Shown: positions 33,191 through 42,398 of the stretch, one piece after another
How the letters are laid out: every line of letters begins with the position of its first letter
Numbering within the stretch: the stretch's first letter is position 1
Assembly: GCF_016019955.1 (NCBI RefSeq)
Contig: NZ_JAECRZ010000002.1
Coordinates: forward strand, 372,001 to 436,000
Source: Thiosulfatihalobacter marinus
Lineage (GTDB): Bacteria; Pseudomonadota; Alphaproteobacteria; Rhodobacterales; Rhodobacteraceae
DNA: 64,000 nucleotides
Direction of reading: 5' to 3'
Notes under the pieces: generated by a model
What the model saw: the letters and a program-made list of their open reading frames with translations, nothing else
What the model was told of the DNA's origin: nothing
The model's database searches: none
Translations under genes and position numbers: made by a program

Positions 33191-34957
33191 ATGAGGACGT
33201 GGATACGGCATCGGGCGGCGATTCTGGCGCTTTTCCTTCTGGCACTGGCCGTGGTTGCGGGCGGTGTCTGGCGGTTTGGCTATGGGCAGGCGCTGGACCA
33301 GCTGGCGCGGCGGGGCGAGGCCGATCTGGCGCTGGCCGCGGACCGGCTGACGGCGCAGTTGCAGCGCTATCAGGAGCTGGCGGTATTGATGGGAGAACAC
33401 CCCTATTTGCAGGCGTTGAGCCGGGGGCAGGGGGATGTGAACACGGCGCGCGCGTTGTTGCTGGAAGCGGCGGACAAGACGGCGGCGCTGGACCTGATCT
33501 ATGCGGCGGCGGACGGGCGGATCATCACCTCGGCTCAGGGCCTGTTCGCGGCGCGCGACAGGTTGAGCGGCGCGCCCTATTTCGAACGCGCCTTGCAGGG
33601 GGCGTTGGGGGCGTATCATGCGGTGGATGCGCGGTATGGGCGGCGGGCGTTCTATTTTGCCTCGCCCAATTTCGGCCCGGACGGGCGGGTGGCCGGTGTT
33701 CTGGTGGTGGTGGTGGACATCGAAAATGTCGAGGAGAACTGGCGCGGCGACCGGCCGGCGGTATTCTTTGTGGACGAAGCGGATGAGGTGTTCATTTCGA
33801 ACCGGTCAGAGCTTTTGTTCTGGCAGCGCCGGAACGGGGCGGTGGGGCTGGTGCCGCCGGAGGGGGTCGCGCCGCCATTTACCCGGTTTTTCCGTGCCGG
33901 GCACGAGTTGTGGCGGCTGGACTGGGGGCCGTACCTGCCGCAGAGGGGCCTGCATATCGTTCAGGATCTGCCGGTGATCCAGATGCGGGGCGAGGCGATC
34001 GTGGACGTGGCGCCGGCCCTGCGGCTGGCGGGGTTGCAGGCGGCGGCGGCGGGGGCGGCGATGATGGTGTTCGGGCTGTTCCTGTGGCAGGCGATCGAGC
34101 GGCGGCGGGTGCTGGCCGAGGCGAACGCGGTGTTGGAAGAGCGGGTCGGCGAGCGCACGGCGGAGCTGAGCGAGACCAATATCGTGCTGCGGCGCGAGAT
34201 CATCGAGCGCCAGGAGGCGGAGGCGGCGCTGAAGAAGGCGCAGGCGGATCTGGTGCAGGCGGGCAAGCTGAGCGCGCTCGGGCAGATGAGCGCCGGGATC
34301 AGCCACGAGTTGAACCAACCGTTGATGGCGATCCAGAGTTTTGCCGAGAACGGCGCGCGGTTCATGGAGCGCGGCAAGCCGGAGATGGCCCAGGAGAATC
34401 TGGGCCGGATCGCGCAGATGGCAACCCGCATGGCGCGCATCATCAAGAACTTGCGCGCCTTTGCCCGCAATGAAAGCGAGCCGATGGGCAAGGTGGATCT
34501 TGTGTCGGTGATCCGCCAGGCGGTCGAACTGACAGAGCCGCGGTTGCGTCAGGATGGGGTGACGCTGGATTGGGTTGGCGTGACCGGGACGGAGGGGGTT
34601 TATGCGTTGGGGGGCGAGGTGCGTCTTGGTCAGGTGTTTGTCAACCTGATCAACAATGCGGCGGACGCGATGGCGGACGCAACCGAAAAGCGTATCGAGA
34701 TCGTGTTGGACAGGGGGCCGCGCCTGTCTGTTTCGGTGCGCGACACGGGGCCGGGGATTGCCGAGCCGGACCGGATATTCGACCCGTTCTATTCGACCAA
34801 GGCGGTGGGCAGTTCCGAGGGTATGGGGCTGGGTCTGTCGATCTCTTACGGTTTGGTGCAGAGTTTCGGCGGCAATATCCGCGGGGCCAATGCGCCCGGA
34901 GGCGGGGCGATGTTCACTGTGGAGCTGGAGTATTGGAAAGAGGACAAGGTGGCATGA
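33191..34957 (+). CDS. dctB: C4-dicarboxylate sensor histidine kinase DctB
   Basis: A 588-residue membrane kinase. It has an N-terminal membrane segment (about residues 9-28), a periplasmic tandem-PAS/PDC sensing domain (ending near residue 275), and a second membrane segment (about 275-305). A coiled linker leads to the HisKA box ISHELNQPLMAIQSFAENG and the HATPase (VNLINNAADAM, then DTGPGI, GMGLGLS). The stop overlaps the dctD start (ATGA). Synteny with dctD and the downstream dctPQM fits dicarboxylate sensing, as in rhizobial DctB. Confidence 0.9.
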   Translation: MRTWIRHRAAILALFLLALAVVAGGVWRFGYGQALDQLARRGEADLALAADRLTAQLQRYQELAVLMGEHPYLQALSRGQGDVNTARALLLEAADKTAALDLIYAAADGRIITSAQGLFAARDRLSGAPYFERALQGALGAYHAVDARYGRRAFYFASPNFGPDGRVAGVLVVVVDIENVEENWRGDRPAVFFVDEADEVFISNRSELLFWQRRNGAVGLVPPEGVAPPFTRFFRAGHELWRLDWGPYLPQRGLHIVQDLPVIQMRGEAIVDVAPALRLAGLQAAAAGAAMMVFGLFLWQAIERRRVLAEANAVLEERVGERTAELSETNIVLRREIIERQEAEAALKKAQADLVQAGKLSALGQMSAGISHELNQPLMAIQSFAENGARFMERGKPEMAQENLGRIAQMATRMARIIKNLRAFARNESEPMGKVDLVSVIRQAVELTEPRLRQDGVTLDWVGVTGTEGVYALGGEVRLGQVFVNLINNAADAMADATEKRIEIVLDRGPRLSVSVRDTGPGIAEPDRIFDPFYSTKAVGSSEGMGLGLSISYGLVQSFGGNIRGANAPGGGAMFTVELEYWKEDKVA

Positions 34958-36180
34958 GCGCGCCGGTTCTGGTGGTGGATGATGACCCGGTCGTGCGCGA
35001 GGCGCTGACGCAGACGCTGGAGCTTGAGGAGTTCGCGGTGATTGCGGCGGGGTCTTTCGTGGAGGCCAAGGATCATATCGAGCCTGGCTTTGCCGGGGTG
35101 ATCCTGTCGGATATGCGGATGCCGGGGCGGGACGGGTTTCATCTTCTGGACTATACGCAGAGGCTTGATTCGGAGCTTCCCGTGATCCTGTTGACCGGAG
35201 AGGGCGACATTCCGATGGCGGTGAAGGCGATGGCGCTGGGAGCGTTCGGGTTTCTGGAAAAGCCCTGTGCGCCCGCCGAGTTGACAGCGGTGATCGCGCG
35301 GGCACAGAAGGCGCGGGACATGGCGCTGGAGAACCGGCGGCTGAAGGCGCAGCTGGAAACCGGGGACGCGGCGGCGCGCTGGATTTTCGGGGTGTCGGCG
35401 CAGTCCGACCGGCTGCGCGCGCAGGTGCGCAATGTCGCGCGCATCGGCGCAGAGGTTCTTGTGACCGGGGCGCCGGGGACCGGGATTTCCAAGGTGGCCG
35501 AGGTGATCCACCTGTGTTCGCCCCAAAGCAAGGGGCCGTTTGGCAAGCATTCGGCGGCCGGCATGGCGCCCGAGCGGCTTGCACAGGTGGTGGAGGAAGC
35601 GCAGGGTGGCAGCCTGTTCCTGGACGAGATCCAGGCGATGCCGATGGCAACGCAGTTTGCGCTGATGGAGCGCATGGAAAAGGGCGGGCACCCCCGGCTG
35701 ATCTTTGGCAGCGCGGCGGAGCTGGACAGGGCGGTGGAAAGCGGCGCGCTGCACGCTGACCTGTATTACCGGCTGGACGCGTTGCAGGTGCGCATTCCGT
35801 CCCTGTCGGAGCGGCCCGAGGATATCCCGGTTCTGTTTCGCCAATACGTGGCGCAGGCCGCCGAGCAATCCGGAGTGGCCGTGCCCGAGGTGACGCCCGA
35901 GGTGATTTCAGGGCTGATGGCACGGGACTGGCCGGGCAATGCGCGCGCCTTGATGAGCGTGGCGATGCGGTTCGTGCTGGGACTGCCGGGAGAGGAAACG
36001 CGGGGCGGCGGGCTGGGGCTGGCCGAGCAGATGGCGCAGGTGGAACGGGCGCTGCTGGCCGAGGCGCTGCGCCGCCATGGCGGGCGGGCGGCGGTGGCCG
36101 CCGAGGCGCTCAAACTGCCGCGAAAGACGATGTATGACAAACTGGCGAAATACGGGCTGAAGCCCGAGGAATTCCGGTGA
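34954..36180 (+). CDS. dctD: Response regulator DctD, degenerate AAA+ domain
   Basis: A 408-residue NtrC-type regulator. The receiver domain (1-120) keeps Asp53 (SDMRMPG), Thr81 and Lys103. The AAA+ domain (about 145-345) is altered: Walker A reads GAPGTGIS with Ile178 in place of Lys, and the segment that should contain ESELFGHEKGAFTGA is missing between KHSAAGMAPERL and QGGSLFLDE. Walker B LFLDE is kept. A Fis-type helix-turn-helix (AAVAAEALKLPRKTMYDKL) ends the protein. Loss of the loop means it probably cannot engage sigma-54, much as described for Rhodobacter capsulatus NtrC acting with sigma-70. Confidence 0.88.
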   Translation: MSAPVLVVDDDPVVREALTQTLELEEFAVIAAGSFVEAKDHIEPGFAGVILSDMRMPGRDGFHLLDYTQRLDSELPVILLTGEGDIPMAVKAMALGAFGFLEKPCAPAELTAVIARAQKARDMALENRRLKAQLETGDAAARWIFGVSAQSDRLRAQVRNVARIGAEVLVTGAPGTGISKVAEVIHLCSPQSKGPFGKHSAAGMAPERLAQVVEEAQGGSLFLDEIQAMPMATQFALMERMEKGGHPRLIFGSAAELDRAVESGALHADLYYRLDALQVRIPSLSERPEDIPVLFRQYVAQAAEQSGVAVPEVTPEVISGLMARDWPGNARALMSVAMRFVLGLPGEETRGGGLGLAEQMAQVERALLAEALRRHGGRAAVAAEALKLPRKTMYDKLAKYGLKPEEFR

Positions 36181-36184
36181 GGCG

Positions 36185-37963
36185 CTACAGCGGCCAGAAT
36201 ATCGGGATCAGGGCCGAGGCCAGCAGGCCGACGGACAGGTTCAGCGGGATACCGATGCGCAGGAAGTCGGTGAACCTGTAGCCGCCGGGACCATAGACCA
36301 TCATGTTGGTCTGATAGCCGATCGGGGTGGCAAAGCTGGCCGAGGCGGCGATCATCACGGCAATCACAAGCGGGCGCGGATCGATGCCAAGCGCGACACC
36401 CAGCGAGATGGCCAGCGGGGTGATGACCACCGCGACGGCATTGTTGGAGATCAGTTCGGTCAGGAGCGAGGTCATCAAATAAAGCGACCAGACGATCAGG
36501 AAAGGCGGCATGATTTCCAGCCACGGCTTGGCCAGGTTCACCAGCAGCGCCACGGCGCCCGAGGCCTCGAGCCCGGCGCCGACGCCGAGCATCGAGAAGA
36601 TCAGCACCAGAAGGCGCCCGTCGACCAGCGAAAAGGCCTCGTCCGCGTCGATGCAGCGGGTCAGGAGAACGAGGGCCACGGCGATGACGGCCAGGAACAG
36701 GATCGGAGCCACCCCAAGCGCCGAAAGCACGACGATGCCCAGCAGGGCAATCAGCGCCAGCGGGGCGTAGGCGCGGCGATAGGCGCGGGCGGAAGGCTGG
36801 CTTATGTTGACGGCGCCCGCGTCGGCCGCCAGGCGCGCGAGGTCTTCGGGCGCGCCTTCGAGCAGGAGCGTGTCACCGACCTTGAGGACATGATCGTCAA
36901 GCTGGCCGCTGATATTCTGGTCGCGCCGGTGCAGGGCCAGCGGGTAGACGCCATAGCGCCGCCGCAGGCGCAGCTGGCCCAGGGATTTCCCCAGCAACGC
37001 GGCATTCGGGGCGATCAGAACCTCGACGGTGATGGTGTGGCGTGAGGACAGCTTGTCCACCAGCCGCAGCTTGGGGTCGTCTTGCAGGCCCAGCAATTCC
37101 TCCATCTGGGTGCGGATCACCACGCGATCGCCGGCCTGAAGCGTGACCTTGCCCAATGCGCGGCGCAGCGAGGCATCGCCGCGCAGAACGTCCACCACGC
37201 GCATACCCTCGCCCTTGAACTGTTCGACACCGGTAACGGGCTGGCCAATCAGCTTGCTGTCGTCGGGGATGGCCAGTTCGGCGAGGAATTTCTTTTTGCT
37301 CTGGTCGGTGAACAGGGTGGCCATGCTGGCCCGTTCGGGCAGAAGGCGCGCGCCCACGAGGCGCAGATAGAGCATTCCCCAGGCAACGAGGATCACGGCG
37401 AGCGGCGTGACTTCGAAGATCGAGAAGGGGGCCAGGCCGTGGGTGACGGCGACACCGGCAACCAGCAGGTTGGTCGAGGTGCCCAAAAGGGTAAGCGTGC
37501 CGCCCAGGATCGAGGCATAGGAAAGCGGGATCAGCAGCTTGCTGGCGGTGATGTTCAGTTTGCGCGCGAGCTGGATGAAAACCGGGATCATCACCAGCAC
37601 GACCGGCGTGTTGTTGACGAAAGCCGAGGCGATCACGGCAAAGGCGACAAGCACGCCGACGGCCATGGCCGGGTTGGAGGCGGCGCGGGCCTCGGCGAAG
37701 CGGGTGAACCGCTCCAGCGCGCCGGTACGTACCAATGCCCCGGCGATGATGAACATGGCGCCGATCGTCCAGGGCGCAGGATTGGAAAGCGCGGCAAGCG
37801 CATCCGGGTAGGGCAGCACCCCGGTCAGCAACATTGCGGCCACGGCGCCCAGCGCCACCACCTCGGCGGGCCAGCGTTCGGTGACGAAGAGGGCGAACAT
37901 CAGCAACAGGATGACAAGGGCCAGGATGGCGTCGGTCTGACCTGTCGCAAGGAAATCGATCAT
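36185..37963 (-). CDS. SLC13-family permease with two TrkA-C domains
   Basis: A 592-residue transporter, start MIDFLATGQTDA (37963). Hydrophobic segments at both ends form the SLC13/ArsB-like permease fold with the duplicated TSTNLLVAGVAV and QTNMMVYGPGG type motifs. Two cytoplasmic RCK-C/TrkA-C domains lie between residues about 210 and 370 (KLIGQPVTGVEQFKGEGMRVVDVLRG, and NAALLGKSLGQLRLRRRYGVYPLALHR). Relatives carry sulfate, dicarboxylate or other anions. Its place between dctBD and dctPQM suggests a carboxylate or sulfur anion substrate but does not establish it. Confidence 0.88.
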   Translation of the reverse strand: MIDFLATGQTDAILALVILLLMFALFVTERWPAEVVALGAVAAMLLTGVLPYPDALAALSNPAPWTIGAMFIIAGALVRTGALERFTRFAEARAASNPAMAVGVLVAFAVIASAFVNNTPVVLVMIPVFIQLARKLNITASKLLIPLSYASILGGTLTLLGTSTNLLVAGVAVTHGLAPFSIFEVTPLAVILVAWGMLYLRLVGARLLPERASMATLFTDQSKKKFLAELAIPDDSKLIGQPVTGVEQFKGEGMRVVDVLRGDASLRRALGKVTLQAGDRVVIRTQMEELLGLQDDPKLRLVDKLSSRHTITVEVLIAPNAALLGKSLGQLRLRRRYGVYPLALHRRDQNISGQLDDHVLKVGDTLLLEGAPEDLARLAADAGAVNISQPSARAYRRAYAPLALIALLGIVVLSALGVAPILFLAVIAVALVLLTRCIDADEAFSLVDGRLLVLIFSMLGVGAGLEASGAVALLVNLAKPWLEIMPPFLIVWSLYLMTSLLTELISNNAVAVVITPLAISLGVALGIDPRPLVIAVMIAASASFATPIGYQTNMMVYGPGGYRFTDFLRIGIPLNLSVGLLASALIPIFWPL

Positions 37964-38443
37964 CGGGGCGTTTCTCTGGTCCTGTGCCAGGATAGGGGCG
38001 GGTCTTGCAAGGATGTGCGCATCGCCGCGCGCCTGCGCAAGGGAAATCTGCTGGCGCGCCACGACATTGTCGAGACATTGGTGACAGGAACGGGCCGGGC
38101 CCGGGATGAATTGCCGCCGATGCCGCCCGCGGGCAAACGGCAGAGCGAATCGCGTGCTGTTGCGTCTGGCGCAGAGCCGGTTGCCGCAAGGCGCATGGTT
38201 TGTGCGGTTTTTCGCACAAAGCGCCGGTTGTCCGTGCGGTTTTTCGCACGATGGGCCGGGGCCGGGCGGGCAAGTGACGGAGCGTCATCTCACATTTGTT
38301 TGAAAACGCTTGAAAAATGCGCATGTCGCCCAAGGCGCAAACAAAGTGTTGAGGCGAAAATCCGCTCAGGCCAGACTTTCGCATGTACCGCCCCCTGGGG
38401 CGTGTGACCTGAACAAGTCTTGAAACACTGGGGAGGAGCCCAC
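37964..38443. other. 480 bp intergenic region between the SLC13 gene and dctP
   Basis: It contains the two palindromic sites 38199-38220 and 38233-38250 described separately. A GG-N10-GC pair at 38369-38382 resembles a sigma-54 element but matches poorly elsewhere. A strong GGGAGGAG ribosome binding site precedes dctP. I see no open reading frame worth calling. Confidence 0.6.
38199..38250 (+). promoter_or_regulatory. Tandem palindromic operators upstream of dctP
   Basis: Site 1 (38199-38220) has arms TTTGTGCG and CGCACAAA around GTTTTT. Site 2 (38233-38250) has arms CGTGCG and CGCACG around the same GTTTTT. The centres are 32 bp apart, about three helical turns, placing both sites on one face. 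They lie about 190-245 bp upstream of the dctP start. DctD, encoded 2-3 kb upstream, is the likely binder (inference). Confidence 0.65.
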
Positions 38444-39454
38444 ATGAAATATCTGACCACTGCCGCCACCGCGATGGCGCTTGCGCTGACTGCGACCGCA
38501 GGAACCGCCGGACAGGATGCCTGTGACGATGGCGAGATCGTCATCAAGTTCAGCCACGTGACCAACACCGACAAGCACCCCAAGGGGATTGCCGCGTCGC
38601 TGTTGCAACAGCGTGTGAACGACGAGATGAACGGCGTCGCCTGCATGGAAGTGTTCCCGAACTCGACCCTGTATAACGACAACAAGGTTCTGGAAGCCAT
38701 GTTGCAGGGCGATGTGCAGCTGGCCGCGCCGTCGCTGTCGAAATTCGAGAAGTTCACCAAGCAGTTCCGCATTTTCGATCTGCCCTTCATGTTCAAGGAC
38801 GTGAACGCGGTTGACGCCTTTCAGGCGTCGGATGCCGGCCAGGGCCTTCTGGACTCGATGCAGCGCCGCGGCCTTCAGGGGCTGGCCTACTGGCACAATG
38901 GCATGAAGCAGATGTCGGCCAACGTGCCGCTTGTTTCGCCGACGGACGCCAATGGCCTGAAGTTCCGCGTTCAGTCGTCGGACGTGCTTGTGGCGCAGAT
39001 GGAAGCGATTGGCGGCAGCCCGCAGAAAATGGCCTTCTCGGAGGTTTACGGCGCGTTGCAGCAGGGCGTTGTGGACGGGCAGGAGAACACCTGGTCGAAC
39101 ATCTATGGCAAGAAGTTCTTTGAAGTTCAGGACGGTGTGACCGAAACCAATCACGGCATCATCGACTATCTGGTCGTGACCTCGGTGGACTGGCTGGACA
39201 GCCTGGATCCGGCCGTGCGTGACCAGTTCCTGACCATTCTGGCCGAAGTGACCGAAGAGAAGAACGCGGAATCCACCGCCGTGAACGAAGCGGCCAAGGA
39301 CTCGATCATTGCTGCCGGTGGCACGATCCGCACCCTGAACGCAGCGCAGCGTCAGGAATGGGTCGACGCGATGAAGCCGGTCTGGGAGCAATTCTCGGAT
39401 GACGTGGGCCAGGAAAATATCGACGCGGCGCAAGCCATCAACGCGTCCATGTAA
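38444..39454 (+). CDS. dctP: TRAP transporter C4-dicarboxylate-binding protein DctP
   Basis: A 336-residue periplasmic binding protein. Signal peptide MKYLTTAATAMALALTATAGT is followed by IVIKFSHVTNTDKHPKG. The TRAP signature is NGLKFRVQSSDVLVAQMEAIGG, with the ligand Arg. It delivers C4-dicarboxylates (succinate, malate, fumarate) to DctQM. It is followed by a GC stem-loop at 39498 that probably lowers transcription into dctQM, and it has the strongest ribosome binding site of the group. Confidence 0.95.
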   Translation: MKYLTTAATAMALALTATAGTAGQDACDDGEIVIKFSHVTNTDKHPKGIAASLLQQRVNDEMNGVACMEVFPNSTLYNDNKVLEAMLQGDVQLAAPSLSKFEKFTKQFRIFDLPFMFKDVNAVDAFQASDAGQGLLDSMQRRGLQGLAYWHNGMKQMSANVPLVSPTDANGLKFRVQSSDVLVAQMEAIGGSPQKMAFSEVYGALQQGVVDGQENTWSNIYGKKFFEVQDGVTETNHGIIDYLVVTSVDWLDSLDPAVRDQFLTILAEVTEEKNAESTAVNEAAKDSIIAAGGTIRTLNAAQRQEWVDAMKPVWEQFSDDVGQENIDAAQAINASM

Positions 39455-39497
39455 GCGGCGCAAGCCACACACAATCACGGGACAGTGAAAAAAGGGG

Positions 39498-39523
39498 CGG
39501 GCAGGCCGCGAAGGGCCTGCCCG
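39498..39523 (+). terminator. Stem-loop between dctP and dctQ (probable attenuator)
   Basis: A 10-bp GC stem CGGGCAGGCC/GGCCTGCCCG with loop GCGAAG follows dctP, and then only a weak T run (TTCTGT). Binding proteins are needed in excess over the permease, and such stems are common here. A matching stem follows the TakP-like gene at 61799. Confidence 0.65.
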
Positions 39524-39661
39524 TTCTGTATCAAGGACAGAAACCAACTCGGCTGGATCGGACATCGCGGCCAACATTTCGCCCAGAGCGGAATTTGAAC
39601 GCACCTTTGATGCCGAATTCCGGGACCAGGTTGGTTTCGCCAAAAACGGGACACGGAAACA

Positions 39662-40327
39662 ATGCAAACGAAGCATAGCTTTGTGGACCAGATCGAGGAA
39701 ACGCTGATCGCGTTCCTTCTGGGGTTGATGACATTGGTGACTTTCGCCAACGTGATCGCCCGGTTCGGGTTCAATTCTAACATTCTGTGGGCGCTGGAAC
39801 TGACAGTGTTCATGTTTGGCTGGCTGGTGCTGCTGGGCGCCTCATACGCGGTCAAGAAACACAGCCACCTTGGGGTGGACGCCATTCTGAACATGGTGTC
39901 GCCGGGGGTGGCGCGCGTGATGGGGATGATCTCGGTCGCCTGCTGCCTTCTCTTTTCGCTGCTGCTGCTGAAGGGCGCCTATGATTACTGGGCCGTCTTT
40001 GCGGACCTGCCGCCCACATCGGGCCGCTGGTTCCCGACCGGGTTCGAGGACAAGTTCCGCAGCCAGTCTTTCTATGAGGTGCAGGATGTGCCGATGGTGG
40101 GCTTTCTGCGGTTCCTGGAAGACCTGATCAACTACGGCGACGAGTATGAGAAACTGCCCAAGGTGGTGCCCTATCTGGTGTTGCCGGTGTCCATGGCGCT
40201 GCTGGTGTTGCGGTTCTTTCAGGCCGCGTTGCAGATCTGGCGTGGCGAGACCGACCGCCTGGTGGCCAGCCACGAGGTGGAAGACGAGATCGAGGAAGTA
40301 AGAGCTCAGCAAGGGGAGCATGACTGA
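39662..40327 (+). CDS. dctQ: TRAP transporter small permease DctQ
   Basis: A 221-residue small membrane subunit. Four hydrophobic segments (about residues 13-33, 41-60, 82-104, 163-184) flank the family pattern NVIARFGFNSNILWALELTVFMFGWLVLLGASYA. It bridges DctP docking and the DctM channel. Its TGA overlaps the dctM ATG by one base (TGATG), giving translational coupling. The periplasmic loop (about residues 105-160) is longer than in short DctQ proteins. Confidence 0.93.
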   Translation: MQTKHSFVDQIEETLIAFLLGLMTLVTFANVIARFGFNSNILWALELTVFMFGWLVLLGASYAVKKHSHLGVDAILNMVSPGVARVMGMISVACCLLFSLLLLKGAYDYWAVFADLPPTSGRWFPTGFEDKFRSQSFYEVQDVPMVGFLRFLEDLINYGDEYEKLPKVVPYLVLPVSMALLVLRFFQAALQIWRGETDRLVASHEVEDEIEEVRAQQGEHD

Positions 40328-41706
40328 TGGAGGTGATTCTTCTCTTTGCGATGGTGATCGGCCTGTTGCTGATCGGCGTGCCGATCGCGGTGTCGCTGGG
40401 CCTGAGTTCCATGATGTTCCTGTTGCTGTTCTCGGACGCAACGCTGGCGTCGGTTGCGGGGACACTGTTTGAAGCCTTTGAGGGCCATTACACGCTTCTG
40501 GCCATTCCGTTCTTCATCCTGGCGTCATCCTTCATGACAACAGGCGGCGTGGCGCGGCGGATCATTCGCTTTTCGATCGCCTGTGTGGGGCATCTGCCCG
40601 GCGGGCTGGCGATTGCGGGTGTGTTTGCCTGCATGATGTTCGCCGCGCTGTCGGGTTCGTCCCCGGCGACGGTGGTGGCCATCGGTTCGATCGTGATCGC
40701 GGGGATGCGCCAGGTTGGCTATACCAAGGAGTTTGCCGCCGGTGTGATCTGTAACGCCGGGACGCTGGGGATCCTGATCCCGCCGTCGATCGTGATGGTG
40801 GTTTATGCCGCCTCGGTCGAGGTGTCGGTGGGCCGGATGTTCCTGGCCGGGGTCATTCCGGGCCTGTTGGCCGGGCTGATGCTGATGGTGACGATCTATG
40901 TCATGGCCAAGGTCAAGAATCTGCCCAAGGGCGACTGGCAGGGCTGGGGCGAGATCTTTGTCTCGGGCCGCGAGGCCGGTTGGGGGCTGTTCCTGATCGT
41001 GATCATCCTGGGCGGGATTTATGGCGGGATCTTTACCCCGACCGAAGCCGCCGCCGTGGCGGCCGTGTATTCCTTCCTGATCGCCTGTTTCATCTACAAG
41101 GACATGGGACCGCTGGCCGAGGCCAATAACGGGGGCGTGAAAGGCTCGCTCCTGCGCAAGCCGGCGTCGCTGCTCTCGGCGTTTGTCCACTCGGACACCA
41201 AGCACACGCTGTTTGAGGCTGGCAAGCTGACGGTGACGCTGTTGTTCGTGATCGCCAACGCGCTGATCCTGAAACAGGTGCTGACCGAGCAGCAGGTGCC
41301 GCAGCAAATCGCCGGGGCGATGCTGACGGCGGGCTTTGGCCCGGTCATGTTCCTGGTGGTGGTCAACCTGATCCTGCTGATCGGCGGGCAGTTCATGGAA
41401 CCGTCGGGCCTGTTGGTGATCGTGGCGCCGCTGGTGTTCCCGATCGCCATTCAGCTGGGCATCGATCCGATCCATCTGGGCATCATCATGGTGGTGAACA
41501 TGGAAATCGGGATGATCACGCCACCGGTGGGGCTGAACCTGTTCGTGACCTCGGGTGTGGCCGGGATGCCGATGATGAGCGTGGTGCGAGCCGCGCTGCC
41601 CTTCCTGGCGGTGCTGTTCGTGTTCCTGATCATGATCACCTATATTCCGGCGATCTCGACCTTCCTGCCCAATACGTTCATGGGGCCGGAGATCATCACG
41701 AACTGA
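40327..41706 (+). CDS. dctM: TRAP transporter large permease DctM
   Basis: A 459-residue transport subunit with about 12 hydrophobic segments. It shows the DctM core ALSGSSPATVVAIGSIVIAG and a second half with IPPSIVMVVYAA and EIGMITPPVGLNLFV, typical of sodium-coupled TRAP elevators. A loop between about residues 250 and 300 is hydrophilic (KDMGPLAEANNGG). A terminator follows at 41729, so the operon is dctPQM. Confidence 0.95.
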   Translation: MEVILLFAMVIGLLLIGVPIAVSLGLSSMMFLLLFSDATLASVAGTLFEAFEGHYTLLAIPFFILASSFMTTGGVARRIIRFSIACVGHLPGGLAIAGVFACMMFAALSGSSPATVVAIGSIVIAGMRQVGYTKEFAAGVICNAGTLGILIPPSIVMVVYAASVEVSVGRMFLAGVIPGLLAGLMLMVTIYVMAKVKNLPKGDWQGWGEIFVSGREAGWGLFLIVIILGGIYGGIFTPTEAAAVAAVYSFLIACFIYKDMGPLAEANNGGVKGSLLRKPASLLSAFVHSDTKHTLFEAGKLTVTLLFVIANALILKQVLTEQQVPQQIAGAMLTAGFGPVMFLVVVNLILLIGGQFMEPSGLLVIVAPLVFPIAIQLGIDPIHLGIIMVVNMEIGMITPPVGLNLFVTSGVAGMPMMSVVRAALPFLAVLFVFLIMITYIPAISTFLPNTFMGPEIITN

Positions 41707-41728
41707 CCCTTGCGGTTCGCGAAAAAGG

Positions 41729-41761
41729 AACGGCCCCTGCCAATCGCGGGGGCCGTTTTTT
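41729..41761 (+). terminator. Terminator of dctPQM
   Basis: A 9-bp stem AACGGCCCC/GGGGCCGTT is followed by TTTTT, 23 bp past the dctM stop. Confidence 0.85.
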
Positions 41762-41776
41762 CGTGGCGAGGGGGGA

Positions 41777-41836
41777 GGGGCGCTGCCCCGTCACAGCAGA
41801 GCTGTGACTCCCCGGAGTATTTTTGGCAAAATGAAG
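41777..41836 (+). repeat. 3'-end hairpin element, copy g
   Basis: Hairpin 1 is GGGGC/GCCCC (41777-41781, 41785-41789, loop GCT). Hairpin 2 is GTCACAGC/GCTGTGAC (41790-41797, 41801-41808, loop AGA). The tail GGAGTATTTTTGGCAAAATG is identical to copy a. Hairpin 2 keeps pairing although its sequence differs from copy a. Confidence 0.7.
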
Positions 41837-41863
41837 GGCTCGGGCGGGTGTGCCTGTTTCGCA

Positions 41864-42292
41864 TCATGTGGCGCAGGCGCCGGGATCCCCGGCGGCGTGC
41901 AGCAGGGTTCCGTCATATTTTGGCAAGTCATCATTCATCCTCAGCCAGGGCAATTTGCTTTGGTAGTTGACGTGGAATGTCGGCGTGAACCTGTCCGGGT
42001 TTTCCAGCGAGGCGGCGAAGAGATGCATTCCGCCGGAATAATGGCTGGCCTCGAATCCCATCGGCGCGCCGCAGGTCGCGCAGAAGTGGCGGAATACGCC
42101 CGGTGAGCTTTCGCGGGTTTTGGGAGGGGCGCCGATCCAGCGGAAGTTGTGGAGCGGCACGCCCAGCCAGGCGACCACGGGGGCCGAACAGTTGCGGCGG
42201 CAATCGTCGCAATGACAGTAGCAGGCCCAGCTGATGTCACCGTCGAATTCCCAGAGTGTTTGTTTGCAAAGACAATGGCCGCGTGTTGGCAT
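41864..42292 (-). CDS. GFA-family (Mss4-like) zinc-binding protein
   Basis: A 142-residue protein with start MPTRGHCLC (42292). Cysteine sets CLC, CYCHCDDCRR and CATCGAP fit the glutathione-dependent formaldehyde-activating / Mss4-like fold that binds zinc. It may bind glutathione-hydroxymethyl adducts, but many members have no tested function. It is transcribed convergently with dctM and is followed by tpiA on the same strand after 106 bp. Confidence 0.9.
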   Translation of the reverse strand: MPTRGHCLCKQTLWEFDGDISWACYCHCDDCRRNCSAPVVAWLGVPLHNFRWIGAPPKTRESSPGVFRHFCATCGAPMGFEASHYSGGMHLFAASLENPDRFTPTFHVNYQSKLPWLRMNDDLPKYDGTLLHAAGDPGACAT

Positions 42293-42398
42293 CGGTGTCC
42301 CCGTCCGGATGTGGGTCTGTACCGGCAGCCTGCCGGGGCGACCGGATCCGGGCATCCCTGCCAGGGACGCATCGCGGTGCAAATGCGACGCGGTGCGC

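Noticed and set aside
38369-38382. GG-N10-GC spacing before dctP, like a sigma-54 -24/-12 element
   Set aside because: Surrounding bases match the consensus poorly, and the neighbouring DctD lacks the sigma-54 contact loop. Kept only as a weak possibility.
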